Numbered from the stretch's first letter, positions 1 through 11,453 are shown. The stretch: DNA of 64,000 nucleotides from Siphonodentalium dalli (GCA_032622095.1 CP136069.1:169066394-169130393); one strand, 5' to 3'. The notes: generated by a model not told the origin, from the sequence alone. Program-made: numbers and translations.

Positions 1-177
1 GGAAAATGGCAGCCATCTTGGACGCCATCTTGAATTACAGAAAATGTTCAAAGCGGATTTTAGCGGATTTTGGATATGTTATAGAGGAGTTCTTCCTCTT
101 CAAAATGGTATAAAAACCAACTTAGTCCGAATTTTTTCTAGGTTGACCCTAAAATTTGAGTTTATCGACCAGACTAT

Positions 178-881
178 AAACCTACAAAATAAGTCTGTTA
201 AAGGTACGGTTGGCCTTGGCGGTGGGTATCCTGTGAAAATATTTCCACCCATCAAAAACCGCCACAAACAGAAAGAACATCAAAATGTAGACAGACTTTG
301 TCCGTATATAAATAAGAAATATTGCATAAACACTATGTTATTCTCATATGTTTAACCATTGTTATGTAAACAAAAGCATAAAAAGTTACTTTTCTGGTGT
401 TTGTTTATATTATGATGGTAAACATAAAGAGCGTTCTTTGTTGGTGAGTTCCTTATATGGAACTAATAAAGAGCGTTTATGCCATTTGTGTGTGATTAGC
501 CAGTAGCATTGTGCTGTCCTCTGTAACCCAATCAGGCTCTTGCTTAGGTAAAATATAGTAGGTATTTATGATAACATGCTGTTTACGCGATGGTCATGGT
601 ATATATGAACGAAACTGTATGCGTTTTAATGTTTTTCTGTTTACGGTGTTTGGAACAAATATGAATATTTTCGACAATTAAGGCCTCACGTGCCTTTAAA
701 GAATATAAGAATAAATTATTAAAATTGTAAAAAATTGTAAAAAAAAAAAAAATAATTGTTAGGCCAATGCATTCTCTTATATATGCGAGGCGACCTATGG
801 TCGACTCGCATATATAAGAGAATGCATTGGCACAGGGTATATGGGTTGATACAAAAATCGGACCTGGCACTCAAAGGATGT
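178..881. mobile_element. T2-type TTAA MITE, truncated, interrupted by a G element
   Basis: The stretch CCTACAAAATAAGTCTG at 181-197 and, after the interruption, AGAATATAAG onward match the interior of the complete T2 copy at 16396-16807 in reverse orientation. A 65-bp palindrome (about 768-832) and the T2 end (TATGGGTTGATAC then GGACCTGGCACTCAAAGG) follow. The terminal TTAA is lost at both ends. Nothing of T2 is recognisable before about 178. Confidence 0.7.
198..699. mobile_element. G-family TTAA element (AGGTACGG...CGTGCCT)
   Basis: A unit of about 500 bp starting TTAA-AGGTACGGTTGGCC and ending CACGTGCCT-TTAA. Copies lie at 24221-24725, 53138-53631 and 57818-58309. It sits exactly at a TTAA inside a T2 element, so TTAA is the target duplication. 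The short imperfect terminal inverted repeat is AGGYACG. No coding capacity was recognised. Confidence 0.75.
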
Positions 882-1250
882 CACCGTCGTCGAGATGATT
901 AGGACATGGATTAAGATTATCCATGTATGGGCTATAGAGGTGTTTGGTGCCGTTCCGATCGTACAGCATGGCCATTACGATAAGATATTTGAGAATTTGT
1001 TCACGCTCACTGAAGCAAGCACATTTGAAAGCAATGAACATTCATACTGAGTCCATGCCTCTATAAATCTGCGATATATAATAATATATATCACTGTACC
1101 AGAACCATGCAGTGATCGTATGGTCACAGATACAATTTCAGAGGAAGTGCATTGTGCTGTTCCAATATAATGGTAAACCGTTCTCTGTCAATATTCAAAC
1201 CCATGTTTAGACTAATACGCTGCCCAACTCTCGGTGAAAGGGCTTCCCAT
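882..1250. other. Unassigned intergenic sequence
   Basis: No ORF, palindrome or repeat family could be assigned here. Confidence 0.5.
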
Positions 1251-1641
1251 TTAACCCTTTACCCAAACAAACCGGCCAAATAAAGCTTCAACAGCCTAAA
1301 ATATCTTCGGTCTGTCTCAATAGAACCATACAAATATGGATATCATTGGAACCGGCTCATTGACCACATTGTGATGGTTACAGTTATGCCCTGTGCCAAT
1401 GCATTCTCTTATATATGCGAGTCGACCATAGGTCGCCTCGCATATATAAGAGAATGCATTGGCCTAAAAAAAATATTTTTTTAACACTTTTTACTATTTT
1501 TTCTTACATTCTTTAACAATTTTATAATTTTTAATGTGTTAAGCCAATGCATTCTCTTATATATGCGAGGCGACCTATGGTCGACTCGCATATATAAGAG
1601 AATGCATTGGCACAGGGCCCTTCTGTTGGGTAAAGGGTTAA
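1251..1641. mobile_element. T1 piggyBac-like MITE
   Basis: Flanked by TTAA, with termini TTAACCCTTTACCCAA and TTGGGTAAAGGGTTAA. The interior holds a CCGGCCAAATAAAGC segment, then two ~66-bp palindromes (1398-1463 and 1543-1610) in opposite orientation, separated by an AT-rich spacer. TTAA target duplication with CCCT-initiated ends is characteristic of the piggyBac superfamily. No transposase is present. Confidence 0.85.
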
Positions 1642-2704
1642 GGGGATGCCACGCATTGCCCAATCCACTATTCGTCATTGTTTATGGTTGGAGCAATAAA
1701 GTAAATTTATATTAAATTATTAAATTTGATTTTAAGATAACCTGTCAACCTGAACGTTTACAGAAGACATCTTCGACTCAAATTAATTATTATATATATT
1801 ATCGATATTAGATCGTGGTTGTTACCGGGAATTTATTTAAATTGGCGTACAGCCTCCATGTATAAGTAAGATTTGTTTCAACTTATGCTGTAAGCTTTCC
1901 AACTGTTGGGAGAAATCAGTTATAAAATTCGAATATAGCTATAGTTTGAAATTGTCCAATTGTTATAGATGTACATGTAGATCAATATACGGAACATATG
2001 TTCATAATACTTACATGTCACATGAAACACGTTTTGACAGCTAAATGCATCGGTATACATATATACGGATATGTTAATGGTATACACTGAGTGTGAATGG
2101 TTAATTACCCCCTCCCTGTATGTGATGCCACTCAAATATTGCGCTGTTTTTAGTCCAACATTTGCATATTTTTCCACTTTCGGTGATTTTTTTTTACTGA
2201 AATGTCATCAGTTGGAAATTTTCAAACCTTGGAAAGCTTGAGGCCAGTCTAGATGCTAGGATTTTGCAATTTTTTATGTTCAGATTTCAAAATGTTCTTA
2301 CACCGGGCCTAACCGTGGTCGACCCAATGAATTCCCCCCCCCCCATGTGGCCACAAGACTAATGCTCCATTCAGAATAGGATCCAGTCCTGTGTGAGAGA
2401 ACAGTGGAAATTCCAATGGGGACTACCCTCTAGCCACGTCCCTGGTGATATAATACCAAAAATATTATATTTTTGTAGAACATCACTGTTTATTACATGC
2501 TTGTTTCTAGAAATACAGTGTTATTGCTGTTCCATATTTACGCATCCCTATGTACGCATCTCGTTGACGTTAAATGACATTCGTCTCAACCATGAAACAT
2601 CAAATAAAAGCATAATCACAAGTGCCTAACTAAACATTGTAAGCATGTATTTTTAATCCACGGATTCTAGGACGGATGACGTGTAATAAACACAGAACGA
2701 CATG
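1642..2704. other. Unassigned intergenic sequence
   Basis: Low-complexity AT-rich DNA with a poly-C run near 2334-2343. No convincing gene or repeat family was seen. Confidence 0.5.
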
Positions 2705-2705
2705 T

Positions 2706-2838
2706 GTAGTGTGTTAATGAGGTTGTCGATACGGTACTTGTGTCATCGCGGAAGGATAGAACTCGAGGCTGGGGATCTCGTTTTATCCTTCCGGGCCAAT
2801 ACTCGTGCGGTATATCAACAAACCCATCAACACACTCG
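2706..2838. repeat. Imperfect long hairpin (foldback)
   Basis: The left arm (GTGTGTTAATGAGGTTGTCGAT) is complementary, with mismatches, to the right arm (TATCAACAAACCCATCAACACAC). The inner part CGGAAGGATAGAAC pairs with GTTTTATCCTTCCG. Arms are about 60 nt with a loop of about 10 nt. It could be a small MITE or a hairpin RNA locus. Confidence 0.55.
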
Positions 2839-3232
2839 TTTCGTTTTGTGTGTATATAGTGTAAACTAGAAGTGGGACTTGGGACAAATTATAGCAGAAG
2901 GAGGGATATACCAAACAATTTGAAGACAAAAAAAGGTCCCCAGCTCCTGATTGAGACTAGAATCCGAGATGATATGCGTATCTATTGACCTCAGGGACTT
3001 ATCTGCATAATGTCTTTGTCTGAAACAAGTTTGTTAATTGAAATGAGAGAATCGGCCCCCAAGGACCTATCTCTGAATCCTACAGTCTGGAATGGTTCTA
3101 CTAATCGGCTTAATGTGACAGAATGAGAAGAATAACACCTGAGCCGGAGAATAGAGAGCAGGACAAATTCTATGCAGGTCACGGAATATAACAATAATGG
3201 TAGCTCCCATCACTCTACAACAGTACACCTTA
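2839..3232. other. Unassigned intergenic sequence
   Basis: Nothing recognised apart from short open frames of no coding character. Confidence 0.5.
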
Positions 3233-3402
3233 TACAGTAATGCCCTAAATAATCAACTCCTTAACCACGGCAAAATTATGGGTAATTTTTCAGGATTTAG
3301 TCGGAAATATGGCTAATTGCCATTCATCGGAAAGCTCATCCTGCAAAATTACCCATAATTCTGCTGTGGTTAAGGAGTCGATTATTTAGGGCATTACTGT
3401 GC
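3233..3402. mobile_element. B-family foldback MITE (TA target)
   Basis: Starts TA-CAGTAATGCCCTAAATAA and ends ATTTAGGGCATTACTG. The arms are reverse complements, with the loop near 3340-3346. The right flank has lost the exact TA (it reads CTGTGCC). TA target and CAGT termini fit Tc1/mariner-type MITEs. Confidence 0.75.
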
Positions 3403-3577
3403 CAATTGACAAATACACTTAGGGGGAAATTGACCCAGATGGAAATATGCATTACCAGTGATATGTGATTAATGTTGGGAAATGCTGTGAAATAAATTAC
3501 AGGGAACCTATGTTCCATCTACTGGTAGCAACAGGGTATCTCACCCCTCCAATCTATACTAAATACTCATGGACAAG

Positions 3578-3793
3578 TACAGTAATGCCCTAAGTAATTG
3601 ACTCTTAACTACAGCAGAATTATGGGTAACTTTTCAGGATTTAGTCGGAAATATGGCTTGTTGCCATTCATCGGAAAGCTCTCAGGGAGAGCTTTCCGAT
3701 GAATGGCAAGAAGCCATATTTCCGACTAAATCCTGAAAAGTTAACCATAATTCTGCTGTAGTTAAAGAGTCGATTACTTAGGGCATTACTGTA
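3578..3793. mobile_element. B-family foldback MITE (TA target)
   Basis: A nearly complete palindrome of about 216 bp flanked by TA. The arms run from CAGTAATGCCCTAAGTAATT to the centre CTCAGGGAGAG and back. This is one of the longest copies in the window. Confidence 0.85.
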
Positions 3794-3807
3794 GTTACCT
3801 CAGGTAT

Positions 3808-3914
3808 TGATCATGCCATGAATCTCAACTCTGGCATGATCTACATCAGGAACTGTTCAGATAATAAGTTCTACAAACAACCATAAGTAGTTTATTGAAC
3901 TTATTATCTGAACA
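3808..3914. repeat. Two adjacent small hairpins
   Basis: GATCATGCCA...TGGCATGATC is followed by a perfect 18-bp inverted repeat, TGTTCAGATAATAAGTTC (3854-3871) and its complement (3897-3914). It is probably a small foldback element. Confidence 0.55.
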
Positions 3915-4008
3915 TTTCCCACGAATGAATGAATAGGATTCCATCTGCACTTTCTATTGTCTGCTCATATTACCGGAACATCCCTCCAAATTAATTCCAT
4001 TGAATACT

Positions 4009-4406
4009 TTAACCCTTTACCCAACAGAAGGGCCCTGTGCCAATGCATTCTCTTATATATGCGAGTCGACCATAGGTCGCCTCGCATATATAAGAGAATG
4101 CATTGGCTTAACACATTAAAAATTATAAAATTGTTAAAGAATGTAAGAAAAAATGGTAAAAAGTGTTAAAAAGATTTTGTTTAGGCCAATGCATTCTCTT
4201 ATATATGCGAGGCGACCTATGGTCGACTCGCATATATAAGAGAATGCATTGGCACAGGGCATAACTGTAACCATCACAATGTGGTCAAGGAGCCGGTTCC
4301 AATGATATCCATATTTGTATGGTTCTATTGAGACAGACCGAAGATATTTTAGGCTGTTGACGCTTTATTTGGCTGGTTTTGGCCGGTTTGTTGGGTAAAG
4401 GGTTAA
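4009..4406. mobile_element. T1 piggyBac-like MITE, reverse orientation
   Basis: TTAA-flanked copy in the opposite orientation to the one at 1251. The two palindromes are at 4039-4106 and 4184-4252. The end CCGGTTTGTTGGGTAAAGGG matches the other copies. Confidence 0.85.
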
Positions 4407-4688
4407 TAGCTGAATGGGATAATCCATTTAGTATAGAAAGGGTTAACGACATTACACGCTCGAATCAATGCCAGCCGAAAATTTGTGTCAATACATAAAA
4501 TAGGTTGAGCATTTTAGAATAATTTCCTAGTTTAGTACTTTTAGACTGGGGGGGGGGGGGGGTGCAGTGAACAGTATAAGGTATCAATTGGAAGGTGGTA
4601 AATGAAGTTTTCCAGTTGGGTATTTTGGTCTTCAAGTGTGGAAGCTTTTGGGGGGTGGAGGGTGTAGTCGGAGATTCAATTGGACACC

Positions 4689-5118
4689 CAGGTCTGAGTT
4701 TAGTGTGCCTGTCATTTGCAGAATGAGGTCCCCTAAGGGTGAATTTAGTTACGCTATCCCACATAGCAGGCTAGCATCACTAAATTCGCCCTATGGGGAC
4801 CTCATTCTGCTTAGGCCTCATCTTCTCTGGAAAGTTTCTTTGTTATAAAATTTCTATAGAAACTTCTTCAGAAAGATTCTATTTCTTTTTTAGTTTAGTT
4901 TCTCTATATCCCCAAATTGGCAGATGACACATTGCATAATCGAGGTTCCCAATGGGTGTGCATCACAATATTCGCCATTTGGGAACATCAATCTGAGTCT
5001 ATGTCTGCCACAGAGCGTGAATTTGGTGATTGCTAGTCTGCTATGCAGGATAGCATCACTAAATTCACCCTCTAGGGACCTCATTCTGCAAATGACAGGC
5101 ACACTAAACTCAGGCTTG
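4689..5118. mobile_element. C-family long hAT-like element
   Basis: A 430-bp element with ~45-bp terminal inverted repeats (CAGGTCTGAGTTTAGTGTGC and complement, ending CAGGCTTG). Each end carries a foldback around GAATGAGGTCCC...GGGACCTCATTC. Perfect 8-bp target duplications TGGACACC flank it (4681-4688 and 5119-5126). An 8-bp duplication is the hallmark of the hAT superfamily. No transposase is present. Confidence 0.8.
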
Positions 5119-5171
5119 TGGACACCCCAACAAAAACCTCTAGTCACGTCCCTTATAGTAAGTTAGCTATA

Positions 5172-5421
5172 TACAGTAATGTCCTAAATAATCGACTCCT
5201 TAACCTCAGCAGAAATATGGGTAACTTTTCAGGATTTAGTCGGAAATATGGCTTGTTGCCATTCATCGGAACGCTCTCACTGAGCGCTTTCCCATGAATG
5301 GCAACAAGCAATATTTCCGACTAAATCCTGAAAAGTTACCCATAATTCTGCTGTGGTTAAGGAGTCGATTACCCATAATTCTGCTGTGGTTAAGGAGTTG
5401 ATTATTTAGGGCATTACTATA
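5172..5421. mobile_element. B-family foldback MITE with duplicated right arm
   Basis: TA-flanked palindrome. The outer ~33 bp of the right arm (ACCCATAATTCTGCTGTGG onward) is present twice in tandem, a local slippage or rearrangement not seen in other copies. Confidence 0.8.
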
Positions 5422-5476
5422 GTTTTCACCCCCCAAATCCACCTCTAGATGGTGCCTTATTGAATAATCACTGTTA

Positions 5477-5876
5477 TTAACCCTTTACCCAACAAACCGG
5501 CCAAAACCGGCCAAATAAAGCTTCAACAGCCTAAAATATCTTCGGTCTGTCTCAATAGAACCATACAAATATGGATATCATTGGAACCGGCTCCTTGACC
5601 ACTTTGTGATAGTTACAGTTATGCCCTGTGCCAATGCATTCTATTATATATGCGAGTCGACCATAGGTCGCCTCGCATATATAAGAGAATGCATTGGCCT
5701 AAAAAAAATCTTTTTTTAACACTTTTTACCATTTTTTCTTACATTCTTTAACAATTTTATAATTTTTAATGTGTTAAGCCAATGCATTCTCTTATATATG
5801 CGAGGCGACCTATGGTCGACTCGCATATATAAGAGAATGCATTGGCACAGGGCCCTTCTGTTGGGTAAAGGGTTAA
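5477..5876. mobile_element. T1 piggyBac-like MITE
   Basis: A complete 400-bp TTAA-flanked copy, with palindromes at about 5630-5697 and 5780-5846. It contains the CCGGCCAAAA tandem doublet near the left end. Confidence 0.85.
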
Positions 5877-6319
5877 CACTCAATCAGCTCCTAACTATGA
5901 ACAAATAAACTAGAGAGATACCTGATCAACATGTTTGTTAGTTTGGTATTAAATGACTGGGAGACAAGATTGTTATCCAACAGTTAAAACTCTTAACACC
6001 TGTAGCATGTGTGGAGAGCAAACATAACCAGCAACAAATAGATTCTTGTTTAGCAAATCTGTAAAATTACTTTGCAGTTGAATACTTCCTATATTGTTAT
6101 TCTCGTATCTGTATAGAATTTTGCTAAGCAAAATAAACCCATCCCTCCGGTGATGCCAAATTGAAAACAAGACCAAACGAAATTGTCAGTGAGACTCTAG
6201 CTCAACTTGGGAGGAGTTAATCATTTTATGCTGAACAGTCAATAGAATGATAAAGAAGGAAAGTCAAAAAGTTTCAGTAAATGGACTGTATTGTGTAAAT
6301 TAAATTAACTTCTCCACTA
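5877..6319. other. Unassigned intergenic sequence
   Basis: No gene or repeat was recognised. Confidence 0.5.
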
Positions 6320-7130
6320 AATGTGGGCTGCAGGGTGTGCCGATGGATTCAAATGTGAAATCCAAGATGGCTCCAGGCGCCCATGTTTTTAAAACAAATT
6401 TCAGAAGCTCTCTTCTTCTAGAGGTGATCCTAATCATGCCTGTAAATTTCTTAGATATACATGTATGTGGGCTACAGTGTGTGCGGATGGATTCAAATTT
6501 GAAATCCAAGATGGCTGCTGATGGCCATGTTTTTTAGAGATAATTGATGGCTTCCATCTAGAGGTCACCCCAAAGATTGGTATTACTAGTAAGTTTGACG
6601 ATCGCATGAGGGATGTGGCCTGTAGGGTGGGACAAATGATTTAGTCATGCAAAGAGTAAAATCCAAGATGGCTGCTGGTGGCCATGTTTTTTAACGATAT
6701 TTGGAAATAATCGATGGCTCACCCAGAAGATCCATATGAAGTTTGGTGGCGATTAGATGAGGTATGTGGTGTGTAGGGTGTGCCAAATGATGTTGTCATG
6801 CAAAGGGTACAATTAAAGATGGCTGCTGGCAAGTGTAAGCAGAATGAGGTCCCCAGAGGGTGAATTTGGTGATTCTAGCCCACTATGCGGGGTAGCATCA
6901 CTAAATTCACCCTCTGGGGACCTCATTCTGCAAATGACAGACACCCTATTTCAAGGCTTGGCTGCTGGCGGCCATGTTTTTCATAAAAAAAATTGCTAAA
7001 ATTTGACAGCTCCCATCTAAAGGTGATGCTAAATATGTCTAAATTTTCAAAATATTTCTTCAATAAATGTGGGCTGCAGGGTGTGCCAATGGATTTAAAT
7101 TTGAAATCCTAAATGGCTGCTGATCAGATG
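6320..7130. repeat. Diverged ~145-bp tandem repeat (AAGATGGCTGCTGG type)
   Basis: About five units begin near 6330, 6468, 6613, 6767 and 7069. Each has GTGGGCTGCAGGGTGTGCC, then AAATCCAAGATGGCTGC, then GGCCATGTTTTT. A C-family element interrupts the fourth unit. A related piece (ATGGCAGCCATCTTGG) is at the very start of the window in the other orientation. Confidence 0.65.
6840..6960. mobile_element. C-family short hAT-like MITE
   Basis: A foldback of about 121 bp around GAATGAGGTCCCCAGAGGGT with an internally deleted left end. It is flanked by perfect 8-bp duplications GCTGCTGG (6832-6839, 6961-6968) and inserted in the tandem repeat above. Confidence 0.8.
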
Positions 7131-7149
7131 AAGGATGAGCCAAAGGAAT

Positions 7150-7510
7150 TTGTTGACTGATGCACGGACGCCAACCCATGACAATAGCTCAAAATTTACA
7201 AAAAGAAACTAAAAAGAAGAAAAATAAGGACCTTTAGAATGGAAAAAGCAAATAATTTCATTGCAAACTGCTTTGAAAGCACTCTTGATTGCAACATCCA
7301 TATCAAATTTGATTGAGATCTGATAAACCATGGCTGAGATATCTGCTCAGATGGACAGAAAACCGTTATTTAAGATAAAAAAAAGAAGGATAACTCTAGA
7401 ATGGAAAATTTGAATGTGATTAGGCCCTCTATTCAAAGCAATCCAGATGGAGAACCTCCATATTAAATTTTCACTGCTTAGATGTCTGCACGGATGGACA
7501 AATGGAAGTC
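7150..7510. repeat. Dispersed AACTCTAGAATGGAAA-type repeat
   Basis: Two loose units contain AAATTTGATTGAGATCTGAT, GGACAGAAAAC and AACTCTAGAATGGAAA. Related units are at 22060-22330 and 41090-41440. The class is unknown. Confidence 0.45.
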
Positions 7511-9105
7511 TATCCAGTTTGTCCCCACATCCGGTTATAACTTGCGATCTGATTGACTAATATTTCAAGTTCAAATCACCATATCCCCTGTCACCCTTGA
7601 CAGCAGCGTACAACTATAATAGAATGTGCATGAAATATCGGGGCACGTGAAACTTCAGGGGTATGTGAATGATCCTTGAACTACTAGTAGCAGTTTCCAC
7701 CAATCATGACATCATGACATGGCTCTAGCACACAGTTTGACATCACCTCAACCGGATCCATAGGTCAGCTACTGAAGTATTCTTATAAGCGAGATCATTG
7801 AGTCGCAGCTATATTGGATTCATCCAGCCCCATTCCGGGGGTTTAAGTGCTACAGGTCAAAATTCTGGAGGTGCATTCCTTATATGGATTTTTGAATATT
7901 CATGAATTCCATATATGGAATGCAGTGCAGTCTCCTGGTCCAGGTTGTGTGCATAAAATTTACCCTCATTTTGACTTCAGTTGTTGATAGCGGAATGGTT
8001 ATTGATGATTTTCTTTTGGTCAGGTGATCTGGTTCATGGTCATTTTCCACCATTTTGAAATCCAAGATGGCCACCATTCTCAATTTTCATTGAAAATATT
8101 AGAGATATAAAAAACAAATATATTGGATCATGAACATGCAGGACAAACTGTGTAACAATTATGAAGCAAACCCCATGGGCAAATAATTATGGAACATTAT
8201 GGCTTGCTCAGATCAATTTAATCCTGAATTTGTTTTAACATAAATTCTCATGATATCAGTAAAATATCAGTTTCAATCGTTTCAGATTGTGTATCTCAAG
8301 GTTAAATAGGAAAATTAAACAAATAATTGCAATAATAGCACTAAAACTTTGATATTCCCAAAATATGTGTCGACCATCATGATATAATTGCAATAAATTG
8401 TTTTATTCTATCTGGAATCGAAGTACGTTATGTTTATACATAATAGAAAGACTAACGCTCTCCTCTAGAATCTTTCGGCCGCTGGCCTTTTTCAGTAAGT
8501 AAATAATGTAAGAACAATTAGATAATGGAGACAGGGACAAATCAAATTCAATGCATTTTTCATCATCTCCAGTAATTGTTTATATACTTGCTGAAGAATG
8601 CTGGCATCCAAAAGGTTCTAATAGAGGAGAGCGAGACCAAAGGTCTGAGTTGAATATTGCGGCAATATCAACCCATGTGTATAAATGAATTGTCATATTT
8701 CATGATACATCATGGGGACTAGTCAAATTTTGGTCCTGCTGTATTCGCAGTTACAACATTTGCATTGAATTTCACATCGAAAGATGTCAACATAATATTT
8801 AATGACCTCTGAGAAAAGTCCTTGAATCTTGCAATTAAATCAACAGGTGTGGAATTAGTATAAAAAAGTTGAAAATGGGAGTGTATTCCAACAAAAACAA
8901 CAATAACAGATATTTCATGAAACTCGTTTTGCTGAAACGTTTGTATTTAAAAATACCGAAAAAAAGGTGAGAAACATCTGTGGTACACATATAGAAATTA
9001 AAAGTGATTTTCAACCCAAAACCACACATGCACCATTATGTAGTTTAAACAAATATGTTTTCAATAAATGAACAAATAAAAATGATGAATGGTGAATGAG
9101 AATGA
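7511..9105. other. Mostly unassigned intergenic sequence
   Basis: It contains a short inverted repeat GCATTCCTTATATGGA...TCCATATATGGAATGC (7873-7924) and a weak inverted pair CGCTCTCCTCTAGAA / TTCTAATAGAGGAGAGCG (about 8457 and 8616). Otherwise nothing was recognised. If the exon at 9385-9470 is real, the upper end of this stretch may be its 3' untranslated region. Confidence 0.4.
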
Positions 9106-9113
9106 ATTATACA

Positions 9114-9264
9114 CAAGCCTTGAAATAGGGTGTCTGTCATTTGCAGAATGAGGTCCCCAGAGGGTGAATTTAGCGATGCTACCCCGCATAGCGGGCTAGC
9201 ATCACCAAATTCACCCTCTGGGGACCTCATTCTGCAAATGACAGACATCCTATTTCAAGGCTTG
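9114..9264. mobile_element. C-family short hAT-like MITE, complete
   Basis: A reference copy of the family: a 151-bp near-perfect palindrome from CAAGCCTTGAAATAGGGTGT to its complement, flanked by perfect 8-bp duplications ATTATACA (9106-9113, 9265-9272). Confidence 0.9.
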
Positions 9265-9384
9265 ATTATACAGTTCACTCCCACAAAATGGTTACTATGG
9301 AGGTCACTAGCATCATCCTGTTGTTGAGTGTAACATTCCCACTGATTGGCTGATCCACAGGCCTGCCAGGCTCGCTCCCATCTC

Positions 9385-9470
9385 TCATTCTCCTCGCCCC
9401 TTGCCTCTAGGTGCACCTCTGCCACCCTGTTGTTGGCCACCTCGTCCACCTCCACGGGATCCGAAAGCAC
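9385..9470 (-). CDS. Probable last coding exon with RGG-box C-terminus
   Basis: On the minus strand an acceptor-like TTATATAATTTCAG precedes position 9470. The frame that enters with two bases of a split codon (a phase-1 intron) reads AFGSRGGGRGGQQQGGRG, then APRGKGRGE and a TGA stop at 9387-9385. RGG/RG tails are arginine-methylated, RNA-binding tails of nuclear and mRNP proteins; which protein this belongs to cannot be told. The stretch is GC-rich (CGAGGTGG-type codons) inside AT-rich DNA. Upstream exons would lie at higher coordinates and were not found. The alternative frame entering with GTG is also open, down to about 9255, and reads acidic (SDPVEVDEVANNRVAEV); it is the less likely reading because the RGG frame is so characteristic. 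A C-family MITE lies about 120 bp past the stop. Confidence 0.5.
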
Positions 9471-9673
9471 CTGAAATTATATAAATTAGAATAATAGTGA
9501 TTTGTTTTTATACCCTGCTCAACCTCTTCATAGCTAAATGATGTCATGATGTCATATGCTGGGTCATTGATGTTTTGGTCTTTTTTTCAGTGGAAACTAT
9601 AACGGGATTATCATGAAAACCATAAATCTGACTTTGTTGAAAGGCTATTATATTTCATAATCCAGGAACATCA

Positions 9674-9758
9674 TACAGTAATGCCCTAAGTAATCGACTC
9701 CTTAACCACAGCAGAATTATGGGTAATTTTTCAGTCGATTACTTAGGGCATTACTGTA
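9674..9758. mobile_element. B-family MITE, internally deleted
   Basis: Only 85 bp: TA-CAGTAATGCCCTAAGTAATC through GGTAATTTTTCAG, then directly the terminal complement AGTCGATTACTTAGGGC...CTG-TA. Both ends and the TA duplication are intact. Confidence 0.85.
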
Positions 9759-9933
9759 CACTGTTTAAAACGGTGAGAAACAATGGTTCCAATGCACCTT
9801 TCTACCATCAAACATGATCGATGTGCGAGTCCAATTGTTCGTGAGTCAGATTGCTCTGATGAAATGCTGGCACACTGATCAGTCATGCTCAGAGCAATCT
9901 TGCTAATCTAAATTGCTCAAGTGTGCGGTGGCC

Positions 9934-10367
9934 AAACAGGCCTGAGAATATGGTGCTGGACACTTGCTGAATGAGGTCCCCAGAAAGTGAATTTAATGAC
10001 GCTACCCAGCACAGCGGGCTACTATCACTAAATTAACTATCCGGTTACCTCATTCTGCTCAGGCCTCACCTTCTCTGGAATGTATCTTAATTAATAAGTT
10101 TTTTACATTCTTTGGAAAGTTTCTTTTTCTTTTTGAGTTTACCGGTAGTTTCTCTGTTTTCCCATATTGGCAGACGACACAATGTATAATCAAGGTGACC
10201 AATGGATCACATCACCATCTTCACTAACTTGAACCGGTGTCTAGGTCTCACATAGCATATATGGCCATGCAGAATGAGGTCCCCCGAGGATGAATTTGGT
10301 GATGCGTCACTAAATTCACCCTCTGGGGACCTCATTCTGCAAATGTCTGGCACCATATTATCAGGCC
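9934..10367. mobile_element. C-family long hAT-like element
   Basis: A 434-bp element with inverted ends (CAGGCCTGAGAATATGGTGC / GCACCATATTATCAGGCC) and two internal GAATGAGGTCCCC foldbacks, the same layout as 4689-5118. Perfect 8-bp duplications CGGTGGCC (9926-9933, 10368-10375). Confidence 0.8.
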
Positions 10368-10854
10368 CGGTGGCCTTAAAGGAGAAGATTAGCATGGACC
10401 TTTATCTTTGCCAATATCTACCAAGCTAATGTCACTGGCTGTTGAAGTCTAAACACACTTTTCTATTGGAACAGCACAGGAAGCCTGAGATATCATCACA
10501 AGAAGAATTAATGTGAAACCTGGAGTTCATCAATAGAATGCTTTCTGATCGCTCAGTGTCTGGCATCAAACCAGGGAGTCAATTAACTCATAGCTAAAGC
10601 TTTCTCCAAAATTTATGATACAACTCTATATTTGAAAGCAAATCAAATGACAAACCTGAAATTATCTTGAAAGTAAAATAATCAGAAAATTTGGGGTAAC
10701 ACATTATCATAATATTGTATGTAAATATATATTTAATGATCATAGCATACAGGTTACTATTTGTCGCTGTATATTTGTCCACAATCTACTGAAATTCTAA
10801 ACTTGCAAGAAATTGTATCCATTCTGGTAAAGTATGTGATACTAAGGCAGTCAG

Positions 10855-11453
10855 TCACACTGGGCGAACAGCCTGATCTTTTGTACAAGAAGCTCGGATC
10901 GTGATTACATGAAGCTCAGATCATGTCTACGTGAAGCTCAGATCGTGTCTATGTGAGGTCAGATCGTGTCTATGTGAAGCTCAGATCGTGTCTACATGAA
11001 GCTCAGTTCCTGTCTACGTGAAGCTCGAATCGTGATTACATGAAACTCGGATCGTGACTACATGAAGCTCGGATCGTGACTACATGAAGTTCGGATCATG
11101 ACTACATGAAGCTCGCATCATGTCTACATGAAGCTCCGATTGTGTCTACATGAAGATCTGATCATGTCTACATGAAGCTCAGATCGTGTCTACATGAAGC
11201 TCTGATCGTGTCTACATGAAGCTCAGATCGTGTCTACATGAAGCTCTGATCGTGTCTACATGAAGCTTTGATTGTGTCTACATGAAGCTCAGATCATGTC
11301 TACATGAAGCTCTGATTGTGTCTACATGAAGCTCTGATCGTGTCTACATGAAGCTTTGATTGTGTCTACATGAAGCTCAGATCATTATTGTGTGCTCTCA
11401 GGTTTCTTGTGGATATGATATGGGATTCTTTGGGTGACGGTCGCCCAGTGTGA
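10855..11453. mobile_element. TIR-bounded element with a minisatellite core
   Basis: TCACACTGGGCGA (10855-10867) and its exact complement TCGCCCAGTGTGA (11441-11453) bracket the 22-bp minisatellite. No clear target duplication is visible, so the superfamily is open. Confidence 0.55.
10889..11395. repeat. 22-bp minisatellite, about 23 units
   Basis: Unit GAAGCTCAGATCGTGTCTAC plus AT. The first third has GTGATTACAT and GTCTACGT variants; the last two thirds are GTGTCTACAT with alternating CAGATC, CTGATC and TTGATT. No sustained ORF was seen. Confidence 0.9.

Noticed and set aside
10889-11395. 22-bp repeat as a CRISPR array
   Set aside because: Units are directly abutting with no unique spacers, in a eukaryotic context.
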